This document shows, piece by piece, positions 15,701 to 23,454 of a stretch of DNA of 28,732 nucleotides (position 1 is the stretch's first letter; the number at the start of each line of letters is the position of its first letter). The DNA comes from DATFXF01 sp035258565. GTDB lineage: Bacteria; Acidobacteriota; Terriglobia; Acidiferrales; UBA7541. The notes under the pieces are model-generated. The model was given only the letters and a program-made list of their open reading frames with translations. It was not told where the DNA came from and searched no databases. The position numbers and the translations under genes are program-made. The stretch covers positions 1-28,732 of the forward strand of contig DATFXF010000376.1 in the NCBI GenBank assembly GCA_035258565.1. Reading direction: 5' to 3'.

Positions 15701-16289
15701 GATAAGTCTTTCCCGGACGCACTCGAAGCAGTGTGTCCTGCTAGCGTTTATCCCAGAATCGGCCCTGCTCCGGGCGTGTCCTCCAAGACTCATCCTCGCA
15801 TAAGGTCCTGGGTCGCGGCGTCGAAGACAGTCACCGGGAAGTCCAGCGGAGGTAGCTCCCGAATAGCCAACGGGCGCAGATTACCACGTGATTCTCTATG
15901 CGAAAACGTTGTTCTTGGCTTGACATCGCGGATAGCTTGCTACAACTTCGGCACCGACTGTTCAAGCTGCCGACATCGTGGTCCAGGGCGAGCTCTCGGA
16001 ACTACCCAGCGTTGTGGCAACCCAGGCTGCATCTGCTACCGCGATCCTTCCTGAGCGCCACGGCCCTCACCTCTGCCTGACCTATCGGAGGGAAGGGAAG
16101 AACCACGCTATCGATGTGCCCGTCGAGCACGCCGAAGGGCATCTACTTGCGCTCATGCGGATATTCAGTGATTCCTGCGGGAGGTCAAGAGCAAAGCGAA
16201 CGACCTGGCATGAGACTCAGCCCCGGATAGCGCAAATTTCAGGAGTTTGACTTATCATTCTCGCCCCAGAAGTTGCCTAGGAGGCGATC
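15701..16289. other. Divergent intergenic region between the two StyA operons
   Basis: This stretch separates the leftward molybdenum-subunit operon from the rightward SDR-StyA2B operon, so it should hold both promoters. A TTGACA at 15920-15925 and a TTGACT at 16247-16252 (plus strand) are visible, but neither has a convincing -10 at 16-18 bases. Much of it (about 15898-16190) is a decayed reading frame described separately. The SDR ribosome site TAGGAGGCG lies at about 16278-16286. Confidence 0.5.
15898..16190 (+). pseudogene. Decayed small Cys-rich protein gene with compensating frameshifts
   Basis: Three pieces of one small protein appear in two frames. MVQGELSEL lies in the frame starting at 15978. 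QRCGNPGCICYRDPS lies in a neighbouring frame around 16009-16053. ERHGPHLCLTYRREGK followed by NHAIDVPVEH is back in the first frame. Joined, they resemble a widespread small family (Cys-rich RCGxPGCxC, then HGPxxxLTY...GK) seen in Acidobacteria and often near mobile DNA. I recognise this only by pattern and am not certain of the family name. Two opposite indels would be needed, one near 16005 and one near 16053. Either the gene is dead or the assembly has errors here. Confidence 0.4.
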
Positions 16290-17078
16290 ATGAAAGGGCT
16301 GAAGGGAAAAGTGGCCATTGTCACTGGTGGCGCGACCCTGATCGGCGCCCACGTCGTGCGGGCTTTCCACAGCGAAGGCACCCGCGTGGTGGTCGCCGAC
16401 ATCGACGCCAAAGGCGGCCAGGAGGTTGCCGACAAACTGGGGAACGATGTTCTTTTCGTCAAAACCGACCTCGCTGATGACGCGCAGATCAGAGCTTGCG
16501 TGGAACGGACCGTTACCGCCTTCGGAGGCATCGATTTCCTCATCAATCTGGCCTGCGTCTATATCGACAACGGCATCGATGCCTCGCGGCAGGACTGGCT
16601 GGACAGCTACAATATCAATGTGGTCGGCGGGGTCATGCTGATGAAGGCCGCGCGGCCGCATATGGTGAAGCGCGGCGGCGGCGCCGTTGTCAACTTCGGT
16701 AGCATCTCAGCGAAGGTGGCGCAGACCGGCCGGTGGCTCTATCCCGTGACCAAGGCCGCGATCCTGCAGTTGACCCGCAATGAGGCCATGGATCTTGCAC
16801 CGGACAAGATTCGAGTCAATTCGATCTCGCCGGGCTGGACTTGGTGTCGGCTGATGAATGAGCTTACCCGTGGCGACAAGACCAAGACCAACCGCGTGGG
16901 CGGGCCCTTTCACCTGCTGGGGCGTATCGGAGAACCCGAGGAGATCGCACAGGGGGTGCTTTTCCTCTGCTCCGACCACGCTTCCTTTCTTACCGGGACC
17001 GACCTGGCCGTGGATGGGGGCTATTCCGCGATGGGGCCCGAAAGGACCGAGGCGGCCATTCCCAAACTGATGGAGTAG
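16290..17078 (+). CDS. Short-chain dehydrogenase/reductase (SDR)
   Basis: A classical SDR of 262 residues. The nucleotide-binding motif is TGGATLIG (12-19), with Asp37 after beta-2 (VVADID) favouring NAD(H). The usual NNAG is replaced by NLAC (86-89). The catalytic set is Ser138, Tyr151 and Lys155 in YPVTKAA, with SPGWTWCRL beyond. A strong ribosome site (AGGAGG, about 16279-16284) precedes the ATG. It lies 65 bp upstream of the StyA-reductase fusion on the same strand. In indole-oxidising clusters of the iif type, an SDR next to a StyA-like oxygenase oxidises the dihydrodiol product. A similar role here, oxidising an alcohol or diol made by the monooxygenase, is inferred from context. Confidence 0.9.
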   Translation: MKGLKGKVAIVTGGATLIGAHVVRAFHSEGTRVVVADIDAKGGQEVADKLGNDVLFVKTDLADDAQIRACVERTVTAFGGIDFLINLACVYIDNGIDASRQDWLDSYNINVVGGVMLMKAARPHMVKRGGGAVVNFGSISAKVAQTGRWLYPVTKAAILQLTRNEAMDLAPDKIRVNSISPGWTWCRLMNELTRGDKTKTNRVGGPFHLLGRIGEPEEIAQGVLFLCSDHASFLTGTDLAVDGGYSAMGPERTEAAIPKLME

Positions 17079-17143
17079 TGCAGCGGGGGCTCGGAGGGTG
17101 GTCGCTCGGCGACACGCACCCGGACGAGCAGGAGTTCCTAGTT

Positions 17144-18866
17144 ATGCGCCGCATCGCCATTATCGGCGCCGGCCAGTCCGGCCTGCAGCTTGGCTTGGGA
17201 CTGCTGGCTGAAGGTTACGAAGTTATTCTCTTCTCGGAGCGTCCCGCCGAAGCGATCCGCACGGGCCGAGTGATGTCCAGCCAGTGTATGTTCGACTCCG
17301 CACTCCAGACCGAGCGCGATCAGGGACTGAATTTCTGGGAACAGCAGTGTCCCAGGGTTGAAGGGATCAGTTTTACGGTGCCCGATCCGGTTGGCGGCAA
17401 GCACATCGACTGGGCGGCACGGCTGGACAACTACGCGCAGTCCGTGGACCAGAGAGTGAAGATCCCGGGCTGGATGGAAGAGTTCGAGAAACGTGGTGGG
17501 GAACTGCGGATTAAGGCAGCAGATATCGGCGATCTGGAAAACTGTGCACGCAGTTCGGATCTGGTGATTGTTGCCAGCGGTAAAGGTGCCATCGGCCGCT
17601 TGTTTGAACGCGATGTTAGCCGCTCGCCCTACGACAAACCGCAGCGTGCGCTGGCGTTGACCTACGTCAAAAAGATGCGGCCGCGCGAGCACTTTAGCGC
17701 CGTTTGCTTCAACTCAGTTCCCAATATCGGGGAGTATTTCGTGTGCCCGGCAATAACCACCACGGGACCGTGCGAAATCATGATCTTCGAGGGCGTCATC
17801 GGCGGCCCGATGGACTGCTGGGACGAGGTCGAAAGCCCCGAGGAGCACCTCGAGAAAAGCAGATGGCTCCTCGAGCGGTTCCTGCCGTGGGAGGCCGAAC
17901 GCTGTGCGGACATTGAATTGACTGACGATAACGGCATCCTGGTCGGCAAGGTCACGCCATCGGTACGCAACGCGGTGCGCAAACTGCCCTCGGGAAATCA
18001 CATACTGGGCATGGCAGATACCGTCGTACTGAATGATCCTATCACCGGACAGGGATCCAACAATGCTGCGCGCTGCGCGCAAATTTACCTGGAGAGCATT
18101 CTCGAGCGCGGCCAGCGGCCTGCCGACCTGGAGTGGATGCAGCACGCCTTCGACCGGTATTGGAAGGGATATGCGCAGTGGGTGACGGAATGGACCAACC
18201 TGATGCTGAAGCCACCACCCCATGTCCTGAAGCTCTTGGACTGTGCCGGAAAGATCCAGGCCATCGCCAGAACCTTCGTCAACGGCTTTGACGATCCACG
18301 CACACTCTTCCCCTGGTTTATGGACTCGAAAGAAGCGGAAAAGTTCATCCAGAAAGAGGCGCAGGAGGTGGCGGAGCGTTTTGACCGGCGCGACTTACGG
18401 CGGGCGCTCGGCCAGTTCGCTACCGGGGTCACCGTGGTCACGGCCCGCGCTGCTGACGGCCGTCCTTTGGGGCTGACCGTGAACTCATTCAGCTCGGTTT
18501 CACTGAATCCCCCGCTGATCCTGGAGCCTTTCGCGGCAGGCAATCAGTTTCCCGGAGTTTTGCCGCGCCACGCACTTCGCCGTCAACGTGCTGGAGGTGC
18601 GGCAGTACCATCTCTCCCGGCAGTTCTCCACCCCTTTACCGGACAAGTTCGCCGGTGTGGAGTTCGTCGACGGACCGGCCCACGTTCCCCTGCTCTCCGG
18701 CGTGATTGCACAGTTCATCTGCCGCACCGTCAAGCAGTACGACGGTGGCGACCACGTTATCTTCCTGGGGGAAGTCGAAGAATACCGAATCGCCGAAGGC
18801 GAACCACTGGTCTTCCACTCTGGACGCTATCGGGTAGCCACCCGCCACCCCGACGTCGCGGAATGA
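17144..18866 (+). CDS. StyA2B-type monooxygenase-flavin reductase fusion, frameshifted in the reductase domain
   Basis: Residues 1 to about 405 form a StyA-like FAD monooxygenase: GAGQSG at 8-13 and NDPITGQGSNNAARCAQ around 297-313. From about residue 417 a flavin-reductase domain begins (LRRALGQFATGVTVVTARA, then LTVNSFSSVSLNPPLIL). At 18521-18524 the frame shifts. The reductase continues one frame over, with FAVNVLEVRQYHLSRQF and GGDHVIFLGEVEEYRI, and ends at TGA 18864-18866. Restoring two bases at ATCCTG-GAGCC would give the family's LxLWSL and a protein of 574 residues. Self-sufficient StyA2B fusions are known from Rhodococcus, where they pair with a separate StyA1. The unshifted frame runs to 19843 as antisense nonsense over the next gene. 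The start is the ATG at 17144 (GGAG at about 17130). Whether this is a true mutation or an assembly error is undecided. Confidence 0.82.
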
Positions 18867-18928
18867 AATGGTGTGGAAATAGGCTTCGACAGACTTCCGC
18901 TTTCCTCTGGCCTTGTCGAGAGACGTTG

Positions 18929-20554
18929 CTACCTTCTCCGATCCGTTCGAGGTGGCACCAATCGCTTGAAGGCGGCACCCAAGAGTTCTTTTGCCACCAG
19001 GAGTCCGGAAGTTCCGTGCAATCCGGCCCCCGGGTGTGTCGATGCTCCGATGTGATAGAGCCCGGCGATGGGCGTGCGGTGATTTGGGAGCCCTGCAAGC
19101 GGGCGCAAGATGAAGAACTGGTCCGGCGTGCACGAGCCCCCGTAGGGGTCGCCTCCAACCAGATTGATATTGTTGGCCTCGAGATCGGCAGGAGAGAACA
19201 CTACCCGCTTCAAAATGGCGTTCTCCAGGTTAGGGATCTGATGGCTGAGCTTTCGAACCACGCGGTCGGCATAGCGCTCGCGCAGCGACGCGGTCCATGT
19301 ACCGTCGCCGGTCGCGATCTGTCCAGCAGCATCTCCTTGAGGCCGGCTGGGCAACTCTTGAAGTTGCAGCCAGAAAATCCAGCGTCCCTGGGGCGCGCGC
19401 GAAGGATCCACCGCCATCGGCTGGCCTACCACCACCGTGGGATCGGCCGGAAGCAATCCACGCTCGGCCTCATTGACGGCACGGGAAACGCCGTCGATGC
19501 CGTCGTTCATGTGGATGATCGCCGTGCGAAGAAAGCGCTGGTCGCCTCCCGGCCACTTTGGCGGCTCAGAGAGCGCAAGGTGGATCTGCATGTCGGCGCG
19601 GCCATAATGGAAGCGCCTGGCGCTCGTTGGCACCCATCCAGGAACGGTGCTGGGGTCCAGCAGCTGGAGATAGAGCTGTTGTGGGGTCACGCTGCAGATC
19701 ACCGCCCGCCGCGCGCGGATCACCTGCCCCTTCGATCGCACGCCGACGGCACGCCCGTTTGCCACTTGAACGGCGTCTACGTGAGAATCCAGTTCCAGCT
19801 GGCCGTCGAAGTCACGGACAAGCTGGACGAGCGCGCTGGCTAGGCACGCACCACCGCCACGAGGAACGGGCATCCCGCCCATTTGGAGCGCCAAGGAGAT
19901 CACTTTGTTCATGAACCCAGAGCCGGCACTCTCCGGCCCGAGTCCCATGTGCAGCACCCAGGGGGACAGCAGGCCATGCACGCTCGGCGAGGCGAAGCTT
20001 TCGGTCAGCCATTGGCGGCTTGTGCTCAGGAGTTCCTTGCCGAACTCGAGCGTGCCCCGAACACCGAGCCGACGAAGTGTTCGGGTCCCGAGGCCCAAAC
20101 CTTTCCATGACCATAACTCAGTTCCAAGCAGGCCGAAGGCAAGGTCAGTTCGACCGGACAGGTCCGTAACCGCCTGTCTCCATGCCCCACCGTCTCCGTG
20201 GGCAAGCCTCTCGAATTCCTGCTCATTCAGCGATTGCGAGGTGGAGAGGAACGCCGCCGAACCGTCGGGGAACAGCGCGGCTGTCGGGTAGTCCGTGTTC
20301 AGGTACACGAGGCCGCGGGAACCCAGATCTCTCGCAAGAACGGAATAGGCTTCGGAGCCAACGAAGAGCGGATGCCAGGCCGAAAATAGGTCGTGGATGA
20401 AGCCCGGCTCGGTAATCTCAGCGCTGCGGATGGTTCCGCCGAACCAGGAATTGCGTTCCAGCACACAGACCTTCCAGCCAGCCTTGGCCAGAAGCGCCGC
20501 ACCAACCAGGGAATTGATTCCGCTGCCGACGAATACCGCGTCAAAGTTGTCCAT
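18929..20554 (-). CDS. CrtI/PYROXD2-like FAD-dependent oxidoreductase
   Basis: A protein of 541 residues. The N-terminal FAD motif is AVFVGSGINSLVGAALLAKAG, followed by the acidic residue and GG of LERNSWFGGTIRSAEI, as in phytoene desaturase-like amine-oxidase-superfamily enzymes. The C terminus has the family's second FAD signature, GLYHIGASTHPGAGLHG. Length and motifs match the NAD(P)/FAD-dependent oxidoreductases grouped with PYROXD2, mostly of unknown substrate. No carotenoid synthesis genes are nearby, so pigment formation is not supported. It converges with the StyA2B gene, whose stop is 62 bp away, and lies downstream of two metallo-hydrolases on the same strand (110 bp gap), so it may share their transcript. 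A role in oxidising a catabolic intermediate is inferred. Confidence 0.85.
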   Translation of the reverse strand: MDNFDAVFVGSGINSLVGAALLAKAGWKVCVLERNSWFGGTIRSAEITEPGFIHDLFSAWHPLFVGSEAYSVLARDLGSRGLVYLNTDYPTAALFPDGSAAFLSTSQSLNEQEFERLAHGDGGAWRQAVTDLSGRTDLAFGLLGTELWSWKGLGLGTRTLRRLGVRGTLEFGKELLSTSRQWLTESFASPSVHGLLSPWVLHMGLGPESAGSGFMNKVISLALQMGGMPVPRGGGACLASALVQLVRDFDGQLELDSHVDAVQVANGRAVGVRSKGQVIRARRAVICSVTPQQLYLQLLDPSTVPGWVPTSARRFHYGRADMQIHLALSEPPKWPGGDQRFLRTAIIHMNDGIDGVSRAVNEAERGLLPADPTVVVGQPMAVDPSRAPQGRWIFWLQLQELPSRPQGDAAGQIATGDGTWTASLRERYADRVVRKLSHQIPNLENAILKRVVFSPADLEANNINLVGGDPYGGSCTPDQFFILRPLAGLPNHRTPIAGLYHIGASTHPGAGLHGTSGLLVAKELLGAAFKRLVPPRTDRRR

Positions 20555-20664
20555 TGCGCTCGACCGAGAGCACTAGAACCAGAGTCCTGCACCCCGCTAT
20601 ATCTCGGGCGCACCGAACAGAGTGGTCCTCTCCTCGGAGCTCTGCGCCTGCACTTTGCGGGCTA

Positions 20665-21573
20665 TTAGGCAAGGTTAAGGCCGGGACTGGCCGTGTCTTC
20701 GAGTCCCCAACCGCCCATGAGATAGTGGTGGACGATTCGGAATGCGCTCAAGCCCACGTGCTGATCGAATCCATCCAGATTGCCGAAGCGGGGCCCGAGA
20801 CGGTCCTTCACATAAGCGGTGATCGCGTCGAGAATCCAGACAGGAATGCCCTGCACAAATGCTTGCTGCGTTGCTTCTTGGAGCGCTTCGATGTAGTCAC
20901 AACCTCTTTCGAACTGTGTGCGGTTCAGCACTTCGTAGCGACCGGGTATGAAGGTGTCAAACTCCAGTTCCAATAGTCCGTGCATCACGCGAACGAAATT
21001 GGCGACGTGGTAGTCCGGCAGCAACCCATAGCGGGCGTTCGCCAGGATGGTATCGGACATGAAGAGGAGTTTCCGATCGGGGAAATAGGAGGCGAGATTG
21101 CCGGTGCCGTGAGTTGGGCCCGGATTCAGCAACTCAAAGGTGACTCCATCGATCTCGACCGGGTTGCGCTTCCCCCTCAGGGGTCGAGTGGGCTTCAACT
21201 GTCCATCCGCTTGACGCAGGGCAATCACCCGGGCAGCCATTTCATCGGCAAGGATCTCGGCATGGGGAGCGAGGTCGGCTGCGAAACCAGCATGATCGAC
21301 ATGGTCGTGGGAATAGACAATCGTCTGAATCGGTTTTCCCGGCACGGTTCTGGCGATGGCCTTTCGGTAGGCCCGAGCGCCGCCGGGCGTTCCGAAGGTG
21401 TCAAACGCGACGACGCTGCCGTGCCCTTCGACAAACAGGGTTCGGTAGGTGCCGTCACTGACCGTCCACACGCGATTGCTAACGGACTCCACCTGTAGCT
21501 TTGGTTCCCGCATCAGGAAAGGGAGCGGGCCTTCGATCGTAAAGATGCCGCGACGTTCACGCCCTCGAGCCAT
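20665..21573 (-). CDS. Metallo-beta-lactamase-fold hydrolase, paralogue A (altered last ligand)
   Basis: A protein of 302 residues. The metal motif HDHVDH is at 89-94 in TIVYSHDHVDHAGF, with His155 (GPTHGTGN) and Asp174 (LFMSDTI). The last His ligand found in the neighbouring paralogue (His213 in VPGHFW) is Arg212 here (IPGRYE), from codon CGC at 20938-20940. The second metal site may therefore be weakened. The ATG at 21573 has AAGG about 11 bases upstream. No signal peptide is seen, so it is probably cytoplasmic. It follows paralogue B by 36 bp, a tandem duplication. The fold hydrolyses esters, lactones, thioesters or sulfates; the substrate here is unknown. Ring-opening of a lactone or ester made by the oxygenases is one option. 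Confidence 0.85.
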   Translation of the reverse strand: MARGRERRGIFTIEGPLPFLMREPKLQVESVSNRVWTVSDGTYRTLFVEGHGSVVAFDTFGTPGGARAYRKAIARTVPGKPIQTIVYSHDHVDHAGFAADLAPHAEILADEMAARVIALRQADGQLKPTRPLRGKRNPVEIDGVTFELLNPGPTHGTGNLASYFPDRKLLFMSDTILANARYGLLPDYHVANFVRVMHGLLELEFDTFIPGRYEVLNRTQFERGCDYIEALQEATQQAFVQGIPVWILDAITAYVKDRLGPRFGNLDGFDQHVGLSAFRIVHHYLMGGWGLEDTASPGLNLA

Positions 21574-21609
21574 AGTGAACCTTACTCCGGAGTCAGGCGC
21601 ATTTCACCC

Positions 21610-22521
21610 TCAGAGTGGGTCTGTGCGGGCTTTTAGGTTGCCCTCGATTCCCCAGCCACCAGTTCGGAAGTGGCAGATGTAACGCATCAAGTTCATACCG
21701 GTGTACTCATCGAAGCGGAACAGGTGCCCGAATTGGCGCCCCAGATTCCGGCGCGCGTACCTTGTCACCTGATCTAGGTCTTCCCCATCGATTCCGTCTC
21801 GGATTGCGCGTTGTGCCGTCTCGCCAATCACTTCGTAGTAGTTCAGGTTGTCTTGAAAACCCTTGCGGTTCACCAACCAGAAATGGCCGGGAACGAAGAC
21901 GTCCCACTTCAGGGAGAGGAAACGCCTCATCGTCTGCACGTAGGGGCGGATATGCCAGTCGGGGAAAAACGTATAACCGACTCCCGGGATCACCGTGTCG
22001 ACCATGAACAACAGACGGTGCTCCGGAAAATACGCGGCAACGTTTCCGTCCCCGTGGGTGGGCCCGGGGTAGATCAGCTCGAAACGCACGCGATCGATGC
22101 GGAACTCCTGTCGCTCGCCCGAGCAGGTCTCGTGGGGCACGAGCTGTCCGTCGGACTTCCGCGCCGCTACCACCTTGGCGCACAGCTCGTGCGAAATGAT
22201 CTTGGCGTCAGGCTGCAAGTCCGCCGCGTAACCGGTATGGTCGAGGTGGTCGTGCGAGTAAATGATGGTGTGAATCCTCTTTTGCGGAAAGACTCGCTGA
22301 ATCGCTCCCTGATAAGCGCGCGCCCCTCCTGGAGTTGAAAAGGTGTCAAAAGCAATCGTTCCCCTCTTGCCCTCGAGAAAGATGGTCCGATAGATTCCTT
22401 CGCTCGCTGTCCAGACGTTGCCTCGAACCGGTTCGTAGGTGATGTCCCGCCATGCCGACTGGATGGGCAGAGCGCCGGGAATAGTGAAGATGCCTCGGTG
22501 ATCACACTTTGACTGTGTCAT
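21610..22521 (-). CDS. Metallo-beta-lactamase-fold hydrolase, paralogue B
   Basis: A protein of 303 residues starting at the ATG at 22521, which has AAGGGAG at good spacing; an ATG ten codons earlier has its GGGAGG too close. The full ligand set is present: HDHLDH (90-95), His156 in GPTHGDGN, Asp175 in LFMVDTVIPG, and His213 in VPGHFW. It aligns with paralogue A over its whole length, including the N-terminal GIFTIPGALP against GIFTIEGPLP, the FDTFSTPGGARAY block, and the C-terminal GGWGIE against GGWGLE. It is the first gene of a leftward set (B, A, CrtI-like oxidase) divergent from the AhpD-like gene at 22837. No export signal is visible. The substrate is unknown. Confidence 0.88.
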   Translation of the reverse strand: MTQSKCDHRGIFTIPGALPIQSAWRDITYEPVRGNVWTASEGIYRTIFLEGKRGTIAFDTFSTPGGARAYQGAIQRVFPQKRIHTIIYSHDHLDHTGYAADLQPDAKIISHELCAKVVAARKSDGQLVPHETCSGERQEFRIDRVRFELIYPGPTHGDGNVAAYFPEHRLLFMVDTVIPGVGYTFFPDWHIRPYVQTMRRFLSLKWDVFVPGHFWLVNRKGFQDNLNYYEVIGETAQRAIRDGIDGEDLDQVTRYARRNLGRQFGHLFRFDEYTGMNLMRYICHFRTGGWGIEGNLKARTDPL

Positions 22522-22836
22522 CGGGCTCCCTTGCTGCTCCTCGTTCCCCATTCCTCCCGTCTACCCCCGGTCGCGCGGATTGCGCCCCGTTCAGCAGGTC
22601 GACCTTTCTTTTTAGCGCCCGCTCGCGGCTGAAATCTAGCATGATCTAGAGACGGGGTGGCAAGCAATTTCGACCCCCGGGACTCTCCGCCTGCTCGGCC
22701 GATTCCCGCTCACTGACAATAACATCAAGCACACGCTGACTCTCCGCGTCTCTTTCCGAGTTTTCTTGGCGGCTGCGTGACTGCTTGACAAGGCAACGCA
22801 GCTACGGTAACGAGTGACTACTTTTGGGAGGGGCAC
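22522..22836. other. Divergent intergenic region
   Basis: About 315 bases between the leftward metallo-hydrolase operon and the rightward AhpD-like operon. It carries the candidate rightward promoter at 22785-22813 and the ribosome site GGGAGGGG before the ATG at 22837. I see no gene, tRNA or repeat. The leftward promoter was not identified. Confidence 0.5.
22785..22813 (+). promoter_or_regulatory. Candidate sigma-70-type promoter for the AhpD-like operon
   Basis: A consensus -35 TTGACA (22785-22790) is followed after 17 bases by TAACGA (22808-22813), a poor -10. Transcription would begin close to 22820, giving a short leader before the ATG at 22837. Confidence 0.4.
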
Positions 22837-23436
22837 ATGATCGAACCGATGTTTCTGCGCGAGGTAGAACAAGCCGACCGCAATGGCCCGTATGCGGAAA
22901 TGGCTCGTGCGATGCGCAAAGCTGGCGCGGTGGTGCCGCAAATCTTCCATTTATTTGCGTTCAAGACGACGGCAACCGATCACCTCTCGCGGTTCACCCA
23001 GGCGGTGATGCGCGGCTCGTCGCCACTGGCGCCCGGCATGCGGGAGCTGATTGCCGCCTTTACCTCCAGCCAGAATCATTGCCCGTTTTGAATCGGCGTG
23101 CACTCCGCAGTTGCGGGGGAGCTGCTTGGCAAGCGCGATCTGGTTCAGAGCGTGCTGCGGGATTATCGGACCTCGCCCTTGTCCGAAGCCGAAAAGGCTC
23201 TGTTTGCCTTCCTCGAGAAGGTCAACGCTCGCTCCTATGAGCTTGGTCGCGAAGACATCGAGGGGGTCAAGCGCGCGGGCTGGTCGGATGAGGCGCTTTA
23301 CGACGCCATTACCGTGTGTGCGCTCTTTAACTTCTATAATCGTTGGTGTGACGCAACGGGCGTCCATGGCTTGACGCCCCAGGCTTATGAGGCATCGGGC
23401 AAACGGCTGGCACAGCACGGATATGCAACCGGTTGA
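22837..23436 (+). CDS. AhpD-like/carboxymuconolactone decarboxylase-family protein, probable selenoprotein (in-frame TGA)
   Basis: If TGA at 23089-23091 is read through, this is a 199-residue AhpD-like protein with one continuous frame on both sides. The AhpD active site is Glu-x11-Cys-x2-Cys-x3-His. Here Glu70, Cys82 and His89 occupy those positions exactly, and the TGA is residue 85, the reactive C-terminal Cys of the CxxC pair (CPF-U-IGVH). Upstream residues (VVPQIFHLFAF, RGSSPLAPGMRELIAAFTSS) and downstream ones (SAVAGELLGKRD, LVQSVLRDYRT, LFNFYNRW) fit the all-helical family. A hairpin with G in its apical loop follows the TGA. Selenocysteine AhpD-like and CMD proteins have been described from marine metagenomes. 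Expected role: thiol/selenol peroxidase or disulfide reductase. The start follows GGGAGGGG. If the genome lacks Sec machinery, this would be a nonsense-mutated gene. Confidence 0.8.
23100..23125 (+). promoter_or_regulatory. Candidate bacterial SECIS hairpin after the in-frame TGA
   Basis: Bases 23103-23108 (CTCCGC) pair with 23113-23118 (GCGGGG, one G-U) around the loop AGTT (23109-23112). The loop starts 17 bases after the TGA. An alternative longer fold adds GCA/TGC at 23100-23102 and 23123-23125. A short stem, a G among the first two loop bases and a loop 16-37 nt from the UGA match the published bacterial SECIS pattern. This was judged by eye, without folding energy. Confidence 0.55.
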
Positions 23437-23454
23437 TGGTAGACGTAGGCGACC

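Noticed and set aside
18525..19843. Long in-frame extension of the StyA fusion (protein of over 890 residues)
   Set aside because: After 18521 the frame leaves the reductase similarity and becomes Arg/Pro-rich antisense of the CrtI-like gene. The real reductase continues in another frame to 18866.
18929..20554. Carotenoid phytoene desaturase (crtI)
   Set aside because: Fold motifs match the superfamily, but no crtB/crtE or other pigment genes are present. The sequence fits the PYROXD2-like group of unknown function.
22837..23091. A separate 84-residue protein ending at the TGA
   Set aside because: It would end in the middle of the AhpD active-site motif. The following frame-matched segment is the missing half of the same family.
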